11,503 bases of DNA from Gyrodactylus bullatarudis (lineage: Eukaryota; Platyhelminthes; Monogenea; Gyrodactylidea; Gyrodactylidae), in contig SSNU01003008.1 in assembly GCA_012064415.1 (NCBI GenBank), positions 1-11,503 of the forward strand, written 5' to 3'. The position numbers and the translations under genes were made by a program. The stretch's first letter is position 1. Every line of letters begins with the position of its first letter. The notes under the pieces were generated by a model that searched no databases, was not told the origin of the DNA, and saw only the letters and a program-made list of their open reading frames with translations. Shown piece after piece: positions 1 to 6,419 of this stretch.

Positions 1-123
1 TTCTTGTAGAGCGAGAGCTAAAGTAATAGGTCTGTTACCTCTCTCCATAAATGAAATAATGATTCTATACTAAAAAATAAGTTTTTTTATCCAAACAATC
101 CTGTTTTCTAATAAGAAACAGCA

Positions 124-142
124 TGGGGTCTAAAAGACCCCA
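124..142. repeat. subterminal palindrome of piggyBac-like element, copy 1
   Basis: TGGGGTCTAAAAGACCCCA has an 8-bp stem around AAA and extends to 9 bp with flanking A/T at 123 and 143. The identical sequence recurs 187 bp downstream at 311-329. The paired arrangement suggests a transposase-binding subterminal repeat. Confidence 0.8.
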
Positions 143-310
143 TTTATCCAATGTGTTACCAATCAAAAAACAGTCACTAACTCTACGACCGAATGTGATA
201 TAACTTCAAACTAAGTAAAAAACTGTTTGTTATTCTTATCTCGAAGCTATATTAAAAATTCATAGAGAAAAATTGTGAAACAAAAAAGTTATAGCCATTC
301 AAAGTTGCCC

Positions 311-329
311 TGGGGTCTAAAAGACCCCA
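311..329. repeat. subterminal palindrome of piggyBac-like element, copy 2
   Basis: This is an identical copy of the palindrome at 124-142, 15 bp from the terminal GGG at 342-344. Its position just inside a TTAA-flanked end supports the piggyBac assignment. Confidence 0.8.
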
Positions 330-344
330 TTTTGCATGCAAGGG

Positions 345-348
345 TTAA
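345..348. other. TTAA target site at piggyBac-like end
   Basis: TTAA directly follows the terminal GGG. PiggyBac transposases duplicate TTAA on insertion. The second copy would be outside the window, so the duplication itself cannot be checked here. Confidence 0.65.
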
Positions 349-700
349 CTTTATTGTTGAGATCACCCATTGCAATAAATGTGTTCACTTCATTAGTGTT
401 AAAGTTGAAGGTGTTTGAATAGACATTGATGAATTCCCTAAACGAGTATCAATTCATCCCGAGATTTTGAGATATGTAGAAAGCAAGTAAAGTGACTGTC
501 TTGTTGTGAGCATCATTAAGGAGTTGAAGACAGGACAATATGACAAAAACCTTTATAATAATATTTACAAAGTTATTAATGAATAAATAGTTAATGAAAA
601 ATAGTAAAATCCATTTACAAAACTTCCAATTGATGAAAAACCAAAAAACTTCTCCATTCTTGATTTGTTTAAGTATAGAGAAGAAAAATTAAAAATCAAT
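347..700 (+). pseudogene. possible decayed reading frame, unknown origin
   Basis: Reading frame 2 from 347 gives four fairly long open runs separated by TGA (about 416-418), TAA (488-490), TAA (about 584) and TAG/TAA near 602-607. The last run opens at 608 and closes at a TAG near 751-753. The predicted peptide is mixed and hydrophilic, with a Cys-x-x-Cys pair near the start (HCNKC) and a phrase LFKYREEKLK near 665-695. I do not recognise a family. The last part, from roughly 700, overlaps a better supported minus-strand fragment and is probably a shadow. It may simply be chance open frame in AT-rich DNA. If real, the piggyBac-like element inserted inside or beside it. Confidence 0.2.
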
Positions 701-947
701 TGGGCCAAGGTAACTGCAAGTCATGAAGGTGGTTCTTTTGGATACACAGGTTAGGGTCCTCTCCCATTATGAAGAACTTTTCTCTTATTTTAAGTTCTGT
801 TAGATAGTCGTTTGGGCATTTAAATAAAATTTTGAAATTTTCTTCATTTGCCTCACAACCGCATCTATCCAAATGTTTTTTGATTGAAGAACTATTCTTA
901 TTGAGATGCTCATGTATTCTAATGTTCTTCTTTACATGCTTAATCAA
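696..947 (-). pseudogene. Penelope-like GIY-YIG endonuclease C-terminal fragment
   Basis: This frame gives RIHEHLNKNSSSIKKHLDRC followed by a FKIL block, then PNLCIQK. The first block aligns by eye with RIDEHLHKSQTAVREHLKSC of the larger Penelope-like element at 7205-7657, so it is the second half of a GIY-YIG nuclease domain, the part with the conserved R...EH and the His/Cys pair. PNLCIQK matches PNLCVQK in the tail of the plus-strand Penelope copy at about 9048-9068, showing the two are related families. The GIY and YIG motifs that should precede it are missing. There is no ATG; the frame opens in-line with the endonuclease fragment at 966-1178 across a single TAG. Non-functional remnant of a retroelement. 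Confidence 0.6.
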
Positions 948-965
948 TTTGAAGGTTTCTGTGGA

Positions 966-1178
966 CTAGTATAATAGTAGCCCTCCACCTTTTACATGAT
1001 CGTCTCTGTCCAGTCTAATAAACTCGTAGTCTTGAATATGAAGCAAATTGTCAGGCTCATGACTAGGCAAGAGCCAAGTTTCAGTCAAATATATTAGATC
1101 GTGTTCCTTTTGACTAATATATTCTTTCAAGGCAACTAAATTAGGAGTTAAACTTCTCACGTTTGATTGCCGAGAGAA
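966..1178 (-). pseudogene. LINE-type (EEP/APE-like) endonuclease N-terminal fragment
   Basis: Residues run NVRSLTPNLVALKEYI, then LIYLTETWL, then a YEFIRLDR block and KGGGLLLY before a TAG at 966-968. The order N-x-RSL, TETWL (with the catalytic Glu), GY-x-x-x-R-DR and GGG is characteristic of the exonuclease-endonuclease-phosphatase domain at the start of non-LTR retrotransposon ORF2. Only about 70 residues remain; the catalytic His/Asp end of the nuclease and all of the reverse transcriptase are gone. It opens after a TAA at 1179-1181 and overlaps the end of the Asn-rich frame in another phase, which suggests an old frameshift. Directly downstream, in the same frame, lies a GIY-YIG fragment of a different retroelement class. 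Confidence 0.65.
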
Positions 1179-1458
1179 TTACTTGAGGGACTTTTTCTTG
1201 GATTACATTCTCGACAAGTTGACGAGTCGACTCAATTACATGATTAATATTCAAATTATTATTAAAATTATTAATGATATTCAAATTATTTACTATTATG
1301 CATGGAGTCGTAGTTGCAAAAAAGTTAATGCTACAATCTAGTGAATTATATACATTATCAAGACAATCAGCATTCATATATTGTTCTACTGTGATTTTAT
1401 AGTCAAAATCATTCAATTCATTAAACTCATTCAGGACTACATTATTATTAGGGCGCAA
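1141..1458 (-). pseudogene. Asn-rich frame, possibly the region ahead of the LINE endonuclease
   Basis: An open minus-strand frame of about 105 codons has no ATG at its head (it opens at a TTG). It is acidic and polar at the start, then has an Asn/Ile-rich block (NNLNIINNFNNNLNI) encoded by a 30-bp AT-rich duplication, and ends in a more helical segment with STRQLVENVIQEK. It overlaps the start of the endonuclease fragment in a different frame. By position it could be the N-terminal extension or ORF1 end of the same LINE, separated by a frameshift. I find no zinc knuckle or RNA-binding motif, so it may also be an unrelated or chance frame. Confidence 0.3.
1247..1290. repeat. short tandem duplication, 30-bp period
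   Basis: ATATTCAAATTATT occurs at 1247-1260 and again at 1277-1290. The intervening sequence is also AT-rich with similar triplets. It underlies the Asn/Ile-rich block of the minus-strand frame. Confidence 0.7.
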
Positions 1459-1493
1459 AATTTCTGATAAAATCGTAAAAAATCGCTATTTTT

Positions 1494-1575
1494 GTTTTGA
1501 AAAATCGCAAAAAAGTGGCATTTTCAAAAAACTATTTATTCGCATACAATATGAAATAAACGAATAGTTTTTAAA
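1494..1575. repeat. two adjacent inverted repeats (hairpin-forming)
   Basis: GTTTTGAAAAAT (1494-1505) is inverted as ATTTTCAAAAAAC (1521-1533). Immediately beside it, AAAAACTATTTATTCG (about 1528-1543) is inverted as CGAATAGTTTTT (1561-1572) with a 3-bp interruption. The sequence is AT-rich and non-coding. These could be MITE-like or UTR hairpins; no flanking target duplication is evident. Confidence 0.5.
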
Positions 1576-1613
1576 AATTTTACATTTTGTATAGAAATAT
1601 TTCATTAAATGTA

Positions 1614-1818
1614 ATGGTGGATTTTAATCAAATACAGTATTGTGCTCCAACTATTCTTCAGGGCAAGAAAATGAAAATTTTGTCATCGAAGATGAAGAAA
1701 TAGAGGAAGCTAATAATCCGCAGGTCTTTATTTACAACGTAGAAAACCTAGATGGTTTCGATGTAAGCGTTATTAAATTTTTGTATTATTAACATAATTT
1801 TTAGGATGCTGCAGTAGA
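1614..1818 (+). pseudogene. possible short two-exon coding remnant with a 42-bp intron
   Basis: An ATG at 1614 opens a frame that ends in a TAG, but from about 1640 an overlapping frame one base out of phase gives an acidic run (ENENFVIEDEEIEEANNPQ) continuing to GFD at 1762. This run ends at a good donor, GAT|GTAAGC at 1763, and a candidate acceptor TTTTTAG ends at 1804, giving a 42-bp intron. The second exon stays in phase for only six codons before TGA at 1823-1825. I recognise no family. The acidic run and splice-like sites are suggestive, but the frameshift and rapid stop mean it is either a decayed gene start or coincidence. Confidence 0.2.
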
Positions 1819-1840
1819 GAATTGATTTTCTCTCATCGAA

Positions 1841-2650
1841 ATTTTATCAGTCTCCAGATTCTGTTAAGCCGGCCACATTAATTCTAACTAATTAATACAT
1901 TCAAATTTCTAATGAATATCTCAAGATCCTATCGAGCCAGTCCAGTCAAAAAATAATTTCTATTATATAAATGGTGAAACAATCCAGGAACTGACCTTTC
2001 TAAATCAATTTTAATTCTACCAAATCTATCAAGACTCTAGGATCCAGGCCAGTTAAATTCCAGCTATTTCTCCTCTCCTTATCAATCAATCGAGAATGCT
2101 ATCAAGACTCCAGTTTCTGTTGAGCCGGCCCAAAAATTGTGGCTTGTTTTTTTTGAATATAGTATTTTTCTAGTAGTATATGGGAGAAAATATATTTTTT
2201 GCATTTGTCTTTCTCTTCTCTTATGAAAAGATGATGATTGTAATTCGAACTGATAATTTATTTTCCTCCCATGGATGAAGAGAAGCTTTTCCTCCTAAGA
2301 AGCAATGAACAAGGCAGGCTATTCTCTGGAATATTCTCGGCAGTCAATCCTGAATGCAAGGATGATTCCCCTTATAAACCGCTTCTATGAGTTGAAAATT
2401 GATCAACTCATTGAGAAAGCCAAAACTTTCTAACAATAATAAAAATAAAAGAATTAGAAGATGATTTTGATCTGAATAAATAATTTTCTATTCTTTATTT
2501 AAAGATTTTATTCATTACTATAGTTTATCCAATCATCTGTTGGGCTACTAACTTCCAAAATAATTAAGTCGTTTCTTATTAAGATTGAGACCAATTTTTA
2601 TATTCCAAATGAGAGAATGCTATATCAAGACTCTAGTTTTTTTGAGCAGC
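1841..2650 (+). repeat. dispersed degenerate repeat (ATCAAGACTCCAG...GAGCCGGCC)
   Basis: A block of about 35-40 bp recurs with variation. The best pair is GAGAATGCTATCAAGACTCC (from 2092) and GAGAATGCTATATCAAGACTC (from 2613). Related copies are TTATCAGTCTCCAGATTCTG then TTAAGCCGGCC (about 1843-1873), CTATCAAGACTCTAGGATCC (about 2025-2044), and TCAAGATCCTATCGAGCCAG (1921-1940). The GC-rich GCCGGCC core stands out in very AT-rich DNA. No open frame is conserved across the copies. The repeat is unidentified. Confidence 0.5.
2271..2433 (+). other. two overlapping short ATG frames, unrecognised
   Basis: An ATG at 2271 opens a 39-codon frame ending at a TGA at 2388-2390. A second ATG at 2305, one frame over, opens a 42-codon frame (NARMIPLINRFYELKIDQLI near its middle) ending in TAA at 2431-2433, followed by AATAA-rich sequence. 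The second peptide has a plausible helical, charged C-terminus. Neither resembles anything I recognise, and runs this short are expected by chance; noted only because they are the only compact ATG frames in a 1.3-kb gap. Confidence 0.12.
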
Positions 2651-3182
2651 ATATAATCCGATCTAGTATTCTTCTGTGTCAAAATTTAGTGACTTGGTTG
2701 ATATAAGATTTGTAATTATGATTAATCAAATCATTCGATTGTCAAAAATATTAAGGAATAAGCAGGCAGAGTAATAAAAGGAGGTTTTATAAGATGAATT
2801 TTGTGTTTATTAATTCTATAAGTGAAGATATCTTCGTATAACAAGATTTATTCATTTCAGAATGGAGTGATACACTAAAAAACTGATATTAACATAAGAA
2901 ATTAATAACTAACTTGGTAATATTTTTGCTACTGATAAATCTTATCGATACAAATTCGCAAATTAATTTATTAATTAAACTTTCCTTATTGAAACAAATT
3001 TTAAAAGTTTCTTAAACAAATTAAGGAATTTTTACTTAACAATCACGAAGATCAAAACCCGCGAACCATATTTCAATGTTAGTACTAAATTCATTTTAGC
3101 TTTATGGGGAAACGATTTTATGAGTTTTGAAAGCATAAAGTAATCTACAATAGCATAGCAATTTTCTCACATTTAACGTAGA
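2434..3182. other. AT-rich stretch, no gene seen
   Basis: No open frame of useful length on either strand, apart from one dispersed repeat copy at about 2613-2650. Small palindromes such as AAGATATCTT near 2826 and the run AATTAATTTATTAATTAA near 2962 are typical of AT-rich non-coding DNA. No flank duplication linking it to the neighbouring inverted-repeat element was found. Confidence 0.5.
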
Positions 3183-3648
3183 ACATTTCTAATTTTTATT
3201 GCCTTTGAAGAATGCATCAAGAGAAAAACGGGGTCCTTTTGCATTGTTTTTTACTTTTCAATCAGTTGCTAGTAATGTTTCATCAAGAATGCGTTAGTGA
3301 TTTTTAATCACTCATTAATAACACTGTTCAGCAAAAATTTTGTATTATTTTGATTTTTTGACATCTTATAGATTCTGATGCGCTGAATTCAATGGTGTAA
3401 ACAGTTTTTCGATTGATTTGGGAATCTCGACAAAAATTGGATCTGAAGTTTTGATCCGAGTTTTTTTAATCTCAGTGATCTGGTGGCGGTATAAAAGACA
3501 TGTGTCATATGATACACCAAAATGTAGCTAAATAACTCTTCTTTCTAAATAGTTTTATCAGAGTATGGTTAACAGATTTTTTTGAGTAAAAAATCAGCGT
3601 CAAAGCTCAAAAATTTGAGCATTTTATAATAATTTTGTTATGCATTTG
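3183..3648 (+). repeat. left arm of long inverted repeat
   Basis: The arm matches the complement of 4230-4997. Notable inner features are TATAAAAG at 3490-3497, the palindrome TCATATGA at about 3506-3513, a 7-bp stem GCTCAAA/TTTGAGC at 3605-3620, and GTTATGCATTTG at its inner edge, where identity stops. This arm is uninterrupted and shows the empty site for the MITE in the right arm. Confidence 0.85.
3490..3497 (+). promoter_or_regulatory. TATA-box-like sequence in left arm, facing the loop
   Basis: GGTATAAAAGAC matches a metazoan TATA box well and points inward. An ATG lies about 145 bp downstream at the arm's inner edge (3640-3642), but that frame stops after about a dozen codons. It is a promoter candidate by motif and symmetry only. 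Confidence 0.35.
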
Positions 3649-3790
3649 TTTAATATGATAAAATTTAGTATGTGTTGATCAGAAATTCCATGCTGATTCT
3701 AAATCTGTTCTCATTTTTTTTCTACGATTTTTTCTAAGGAAGATATCAAGGTTTTAATTTACACCATAATACACCTAATATACCATCCAG

Positions 3791-3865
3791 AAGGGGAGGG
3801 GGGCTTAAACATGGAATGAATAAAAAACATGCTAAACAATCATGAACACAGTCCCCCCTTTCCTT
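3791..3865. repeat. G-rich/C-rich imperfect inverted repeat in loop
   Basis: AAGGGGAGGGGGGCTT (about 3790-3805) is faced by AGTCCCCCCTTTCCTT (about 3849-3864). The stem is imperfect, about 13 pairs, with a loop of about 45 bp. It is unusual in such AT-rich DNA, but its role is unknown. Confidence 0.4.
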
Positions 3866-3970
3866 GTTCAATTTATTATTTTTGATAACTCAATTTTTGC
3901 GCATTTTTTATTTCACTCGGGCTTGTAAAGATAAAAATACATGTTTTTTTCACAGGATTGAATACTCATC

Positions 3971-4229
3971 TCATTGTTTTTTTGCTAGGCTTATAATTTT
4001 CTCAAACCAAGGCTTATTTTTTTTCGGAAATTTGACAAAGTAAGTTTTTTGAAACATTTTATCTAATGGCAAATCAGCCAACAATGGTCTGCTAGTAGGC
4101 CTTGATTTTTGTTGGAGTTTAACCTTTTTTTCCATCCTCATGAGCTCTTGATCGGCTCTTTCACCATGTTGATCAGTGGTCTTATCCTAAGGTAATTTAT
4201 CCCAATGACTCCACAATAGATGTATCTTG
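3971..4229 (-). pseudogene. loop reading frame, 71 open codons, unknown product
   Basis: On the minus strand, 71 codons are open between an in-frame TAG (4187-4189) and TGA (3971-3973). The same frame extends upstream of the TAG towards the right arm for about 14 codons. The peptide is basic and hydrophilic, with HGERADQELMRMEKKVK near its start, a Pro/Ser/Arg stretch (SRPTSRPLL), and a Lys/aromatic end (KFPKKNKPWFEKI). Codon usage looks less skewed to AT than the flanks. A minus-strand ATG at 4236-4238 is in another frame, so at least one frameshift or a different start would be needed. I do not recognise the family; it may be the end of a capsid, polymerase or accessory protein of the inverted-repeat element, but this is guesswork. 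Confidence 0.4.
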
Positions 4230-4380
4230 CAAATGCATAACAAAATTATTATAAAATGCTCAAATTTTTGAGCTTTGACGCTGATTTTTTACTCAAAAAA
4301 ATCTGTTAACCATACTCTGATAAAACTATTTAGAAAGAAGAGTTATTTAGCTACATTTTGGTGTATCATATGACACATGT

Positions 4381-4388
4381 CTTTTATA
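4381..4388 (-). promoter_or_regulatory. TATA-box-like sequence in right arm, facing the loop
   Basis: This is the mirror copy of the left arm's TATAAAAG, on the minus strand and facing into the loop. About 150 bp downstream is an ATG (4236-4238 on the minus strand), then the loop reading frame on the same strand. This layout fits a promoter driving loop transcription, but it rests on motif and position only. Confidence 0.4.
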
Positions 4389-4569
4389 CCGCCACCAGAT
4401 CACTGAGATTAAAAAAACTCGGATCAAAACTTCAGATCCAATTTTTGTCGAGATTCCCAAATCAATCGAAAAACTGTTTACACCATTGAATTCAGCGCAT
4501 CAGAATCTATAAGATGTCAAAAAATCAAAATAATACAAAAAATCCACCTCAAATTTTTCGAACAGTGTA

Positions 4570-4859
4570 ATCCAATCTTCGTAATGACATAATCAAGCAC
4601 GAGCAATAATAATCCGTTGAGCTAAATAAGTTATATAGATAAACTATTTTCCGTTGGTGACTGTGTTTTCAAAAACTTATTTACGTTTTCAAGACCTTAG
4701 TTACAAAAAAAACTTGTTGAATTAAAGGAAATCAATGACAGGTTTTTTTATTAGAGAAATTTTCACAACTTTGCTTGGTTTTAAATAATTTTTATTCAAC
4801 ATTCGGTTTCTAAAAATTAAATCCAAAACAATTTCAGTCTGCGATCACTAAGATTGGAT
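4570..4859. mobile_element. 290-bp TA-flanked MITE inserted in right arm
   Basis: The segment begins ATCCAATCTT and ends AAGATTGGAT, a perfect 10-bp terminal inverted repeat that continues imperfectly for about 10 more bases. It is flanked by TA on both sides (4568-4569 and 4860-4861). The homologous left arm has the uninterrupted sequence with a single TA, so this is a true insertion (one flanking T is missing at the left junction). It has no coding capacity. TA duplication and short TIRs suggest mobilisation by a Tc1/mariner-type transposase. Confidence 0.75.
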
Positions 4860-4997
4860 TATTAATGAGTGGTTAAAAATCACTAACGCATTCTTGATGA
4901 AACATTACTAACAACTGATTGAAAAGTAAAAAACAATGCAAAAGGACCCCGTTTTTCTCTTGATGCATTCTTCAAAGGCAATAAAAATTAGAAATGT

Positions 4998-5400
4998 GCA
5001 TGCTCAGAATGTCTGCTCGAATCATTATCTGTTCATCCATTTTTTACACATGTTTTCTATTCTTTTTTTTGAGAAAGGTTCAATTGCATTACATTGTATG
5101 TTATCATAAGGTACAAATGTGTTAAATTGTACTGTGGGATTGCATTACATGAAAAGATATGGTCACCCTACACATGGTGTATGCTTTCCTATAACGTAAA
5201 CCTAAGGTCTGTGAGGATTTTTTCCCATGTTTTAATGTAAAATGGTTATTTTAACATGATTGGACATTTTTTTCTCAATTTCATATATAACGACAATAGT
5301 GCATAATGCAGGGCTCCTACAGTATGTAAAAAATTGATTATGAATATTATGGGGTTATATAAAAAAATTGTTAGTTAAAAATAATTATTTATGGGACCCT
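4998..5400. other. non-coding gap with a short direct/inverted repeat cluster
   Basis: No useful open frame. ATTGCATTACAT occurs at 5083-5094 and 5139-5150. Between them GTACAA (5111-5116) is inverted as TTGTAC (5127-5132). Soon after comes ATGGTCACCCTA (about 5160-5171), whose complement TAGGGTGACCAT resembles ends of some DNA transposons; CAGGGCTCC at about 5310 is another such-looking end. No pair of termini could be matched. Confidence 0.4.
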
Positions 5401-5410
5401 TTTTATCGGG

Positions 5411-5596
5411 TTAGAGTTGGAGAAGATTGACCTGGTTTCCTACAGTAGTAGTTATGTACAAACTCCTCTGAGACTCCTTTGGGATTTCAATTTCTTGAAC
5501 CGCTTTAAGGTTTGATGCATCAGGTTCAATCTTGGAGTGCGTGATATTGTGTCCGAGGAAGGTTATTTCAGTTTTTATGTATTGGCATTTCGCCAT
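5411..5596 (-). pseudogene. pol: gypsy reverse transcriptase thumb/connection fragment
   Basis: The residues KCQYIKTEITFLGHNITHSK then IEPDASNLKAVQEIEIPK match the Ty3/gypsy KC-x-F-x-x-x-x-v-x-FLGH-x-I block and the following I-x-x-(D)-x-x-K-x-x-A-(I/V)-x-x-(W/I)-P segment that leads to RNase H. The frame ends at 5411 and no RNase H follows, so the element is truncated about here. AT-rich unrelated sequence follows. Confidence 0.7.
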
Positions 5597-5619
5597 TTAT
5601 ACTTATACATTGTTTTGAC

Positions 5620-5830
5620 CAAGGATCATGAATAGCTCTTTGAGATGTTGGATGTGCTCGTAGATTGGCTAAAGATGATGATCTCATCGATGTAGCATCT
5701 TAGATATTCCTTAGTATGGAGTCCATATATCGTTGAAATGCGGGGGAACTGTTCTTCAATCCATAAGGCATTCTGGTGAATTCAAATAGACCAAATGTTG
5801 TTTTGATTGCGGTTAGTGGGATTGATTCTT
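5620..5830 (-). pseudogene. pol: gypsy reverse transcriptase, motifs B and C, frameshifted
   Basis: Outside any long open frame, the minus strand encodes FGLFEFTRMPYGLKNSSPAF followed by QRYMDSIL, the motif B region of Ty3/gypsy RT. One base shift later comes CYIDEIIIFSQS, the motif C position normally YxDD-x-(L/I)-(I/V)-x-S. The second catalytic Asp is Glu here (YIDE), and a TAA interrupts the motif B frame just before it. Both point to a long-dead copy. It joins the fingers fragment upstream to the KCQ/FLGH fragment downstream. Confidence 0.65.
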
Positions 5831-6082
5831 CGTCAAGCTCAATCTGATGAGGTCAATTTTTGAGAAGATTTTTCCTTTGGACGCTGCTTGATTTATTTCA
5901 TCTGGATTGGGAATGCAGTATTCATCTTTGATGGTTGCAGCATTTAATTTTCGATAGTCACCGCATAGTCTCAGTTCATTTGTTTCTTTCTTTGGTACAC
6001 ATATTAACGGACTGGAGAACCTTGAACTGGATCTTCTGCATATTCCATTATTGACAAGTTCTTGGAATAATTGTTTTGCCAT
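5813..6082 (-). pseudogene. pol: gypsy reverse transcriptase, fingers and motif A
   Basis: MAKQLFQELVNNGICRRSSS leads to FSSPLICVPKK and LRLCGDYRKLNAATI, the conserved RT fingers of Ty3/gypsy (SPL-x-x-VPKK and R-x-CGDYR-x-LN). Motif A is IFSKIDLI, with its catalytic Asp. After it the frame goes out of phase; another frame (about 5700-5830) carries TTFGLFEFTRMPYGLKNSSP, the motif B region, and the next motif C in a third. RT copies RNA into DNA in the cytoplasmic particle. This copy cannot encode an active enzyme. Confidence 0.8.
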
Positions 6083-6419
6083 TCCTTCTTAAGATGGTTC
6101 TATTGGAACAAACAGTTGGTTGTCCATTTTTGAGACTGATTCTGTATTTACAAGCCGAACTTGGAGCTTTGGATTTGCTTTTGAGGTTGTTTTCGTACTC
6201 CTGTAGTATGTAGTTTATCTCGGCTGGTAATTCGTCATCTTTTTTAATGGATATACTGTGGATTATAGGAGAATCATCACATTCGATAGACTTTGATGTG
6301 CGTCCTGTTGAATCACATATGGTTCTGTTTTTTGGGTCGATTTTTATGTCATAGATTTGTAGGAAGTCGATGCCAATGATGTTGATTTTTGTGTCGGCTA
6401 TAATGAATTTCCATGACAT
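6048..6419 (-). pseudogene. pol: gypsy protease end and linker to reverse transcriptase
   Basis: It starts with WKFIIADTKINIIGIDFL and YDIKID, the flap-to-C-terminal part of a Ty3/gypsy protease (IG-x-DFL is the characteristic second-half motif). After an acidic linker (SIKKDDELPAEINYILQEYE) comes CKYRISLKNGQPTVCSNR, equivalent to the HxI-x-x-x-G-x-P-V-x-x-R-x-R block that leads into the reverse transcriptase. The frame breaks at its end, and the RT continues in a different frame at 5813-6082 that overlaps it by 35 bases. Confidence 0.7.

Larger units (their letters stand above)
1..344. mobile_element. piggyBac-like element, one terminal region
   Basis: The element ends in GCATGCAAGGG at 334-344 and is followed directly by TTAA at 345-348. 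A CCC...GGG terminus next to a TTAA target site is the hallmark of piggyBac transposons. Just inside the end lies a perfect short palindrome, TGGGGTCTAAAAGACCCCA (311-329), and an identical copy lies at 124-142; GGGTC/GACCC subterminal palindromes are common in piggyBac-like elements. The other end and the bulk of the transposase lie to the left of the window. A short plus-strand frame runs from base 2 to a TAA at 71-73 and could be a transposase tail, but I do not see the Cys-rich zinc-finger residues expected there, so this is unproven. Confidence 0.7.
3183..4997. mobile_element. long inverted-repeat (foldback-type) element
   Basis: The sequence from 3183 to 3648 reappears as its reverse complement in 4230-4997. 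The left arm is about 466 bp; the right arm is about 768 bp because it carries a 290-bp insertion and about 11 extra bases near 4540. Outside those, I count only a few substitutions (for example in the segments at 3272 and 3305), so the arms are close to 99% identical. They begin with ACATTTCTAATTTTTATTGC. A 581-bp loop separates them. I find no convincing target-site duplication beyond the arms. Long TIRs of this kind occur in foldback transposons, some MULEs, Polinton/Maverick elements and integrated linear DNA viruses; the class cannot be fixed from this remnant. Confidence 0.75.
4230..4997 (-). repeat. right arm of long inverted repeat (interrupted)
   Basis: The reverse complement of this region follows the left arm from its inner to its outer edge, broken by the MITE at 4570-4859. 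It also has about 11 bases (around CCACCTCA, 4545-4555) missing from the left arm. Apart from these, the two arms differ at only a few positions. Confidence 0.85.

Noticed and set aside
124..329. the two identical palindromes as a CRISPR array
   Set aside because: Only two copies 187 bp apart inside a transposon end in a eukaryotic genome; no array structure.
3785..3806. G-rich run as a G-quadruplex
   Set aside because: Only two G runs are evident, not the four needed; noted as an inverted repeat instead.
3183..4997. arms as inverted LTRs of a retrotransposon
   Set aside because: They are inverted, not direct, and have no TG...CA ends, primer binding site or polypurine tract.
5844..5850. 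CTGATGA as a second hammerhead core
   Set aside because: No GAAA at suitable distance and no flanking stems; it lies antisense to the gypsy RT motif A.
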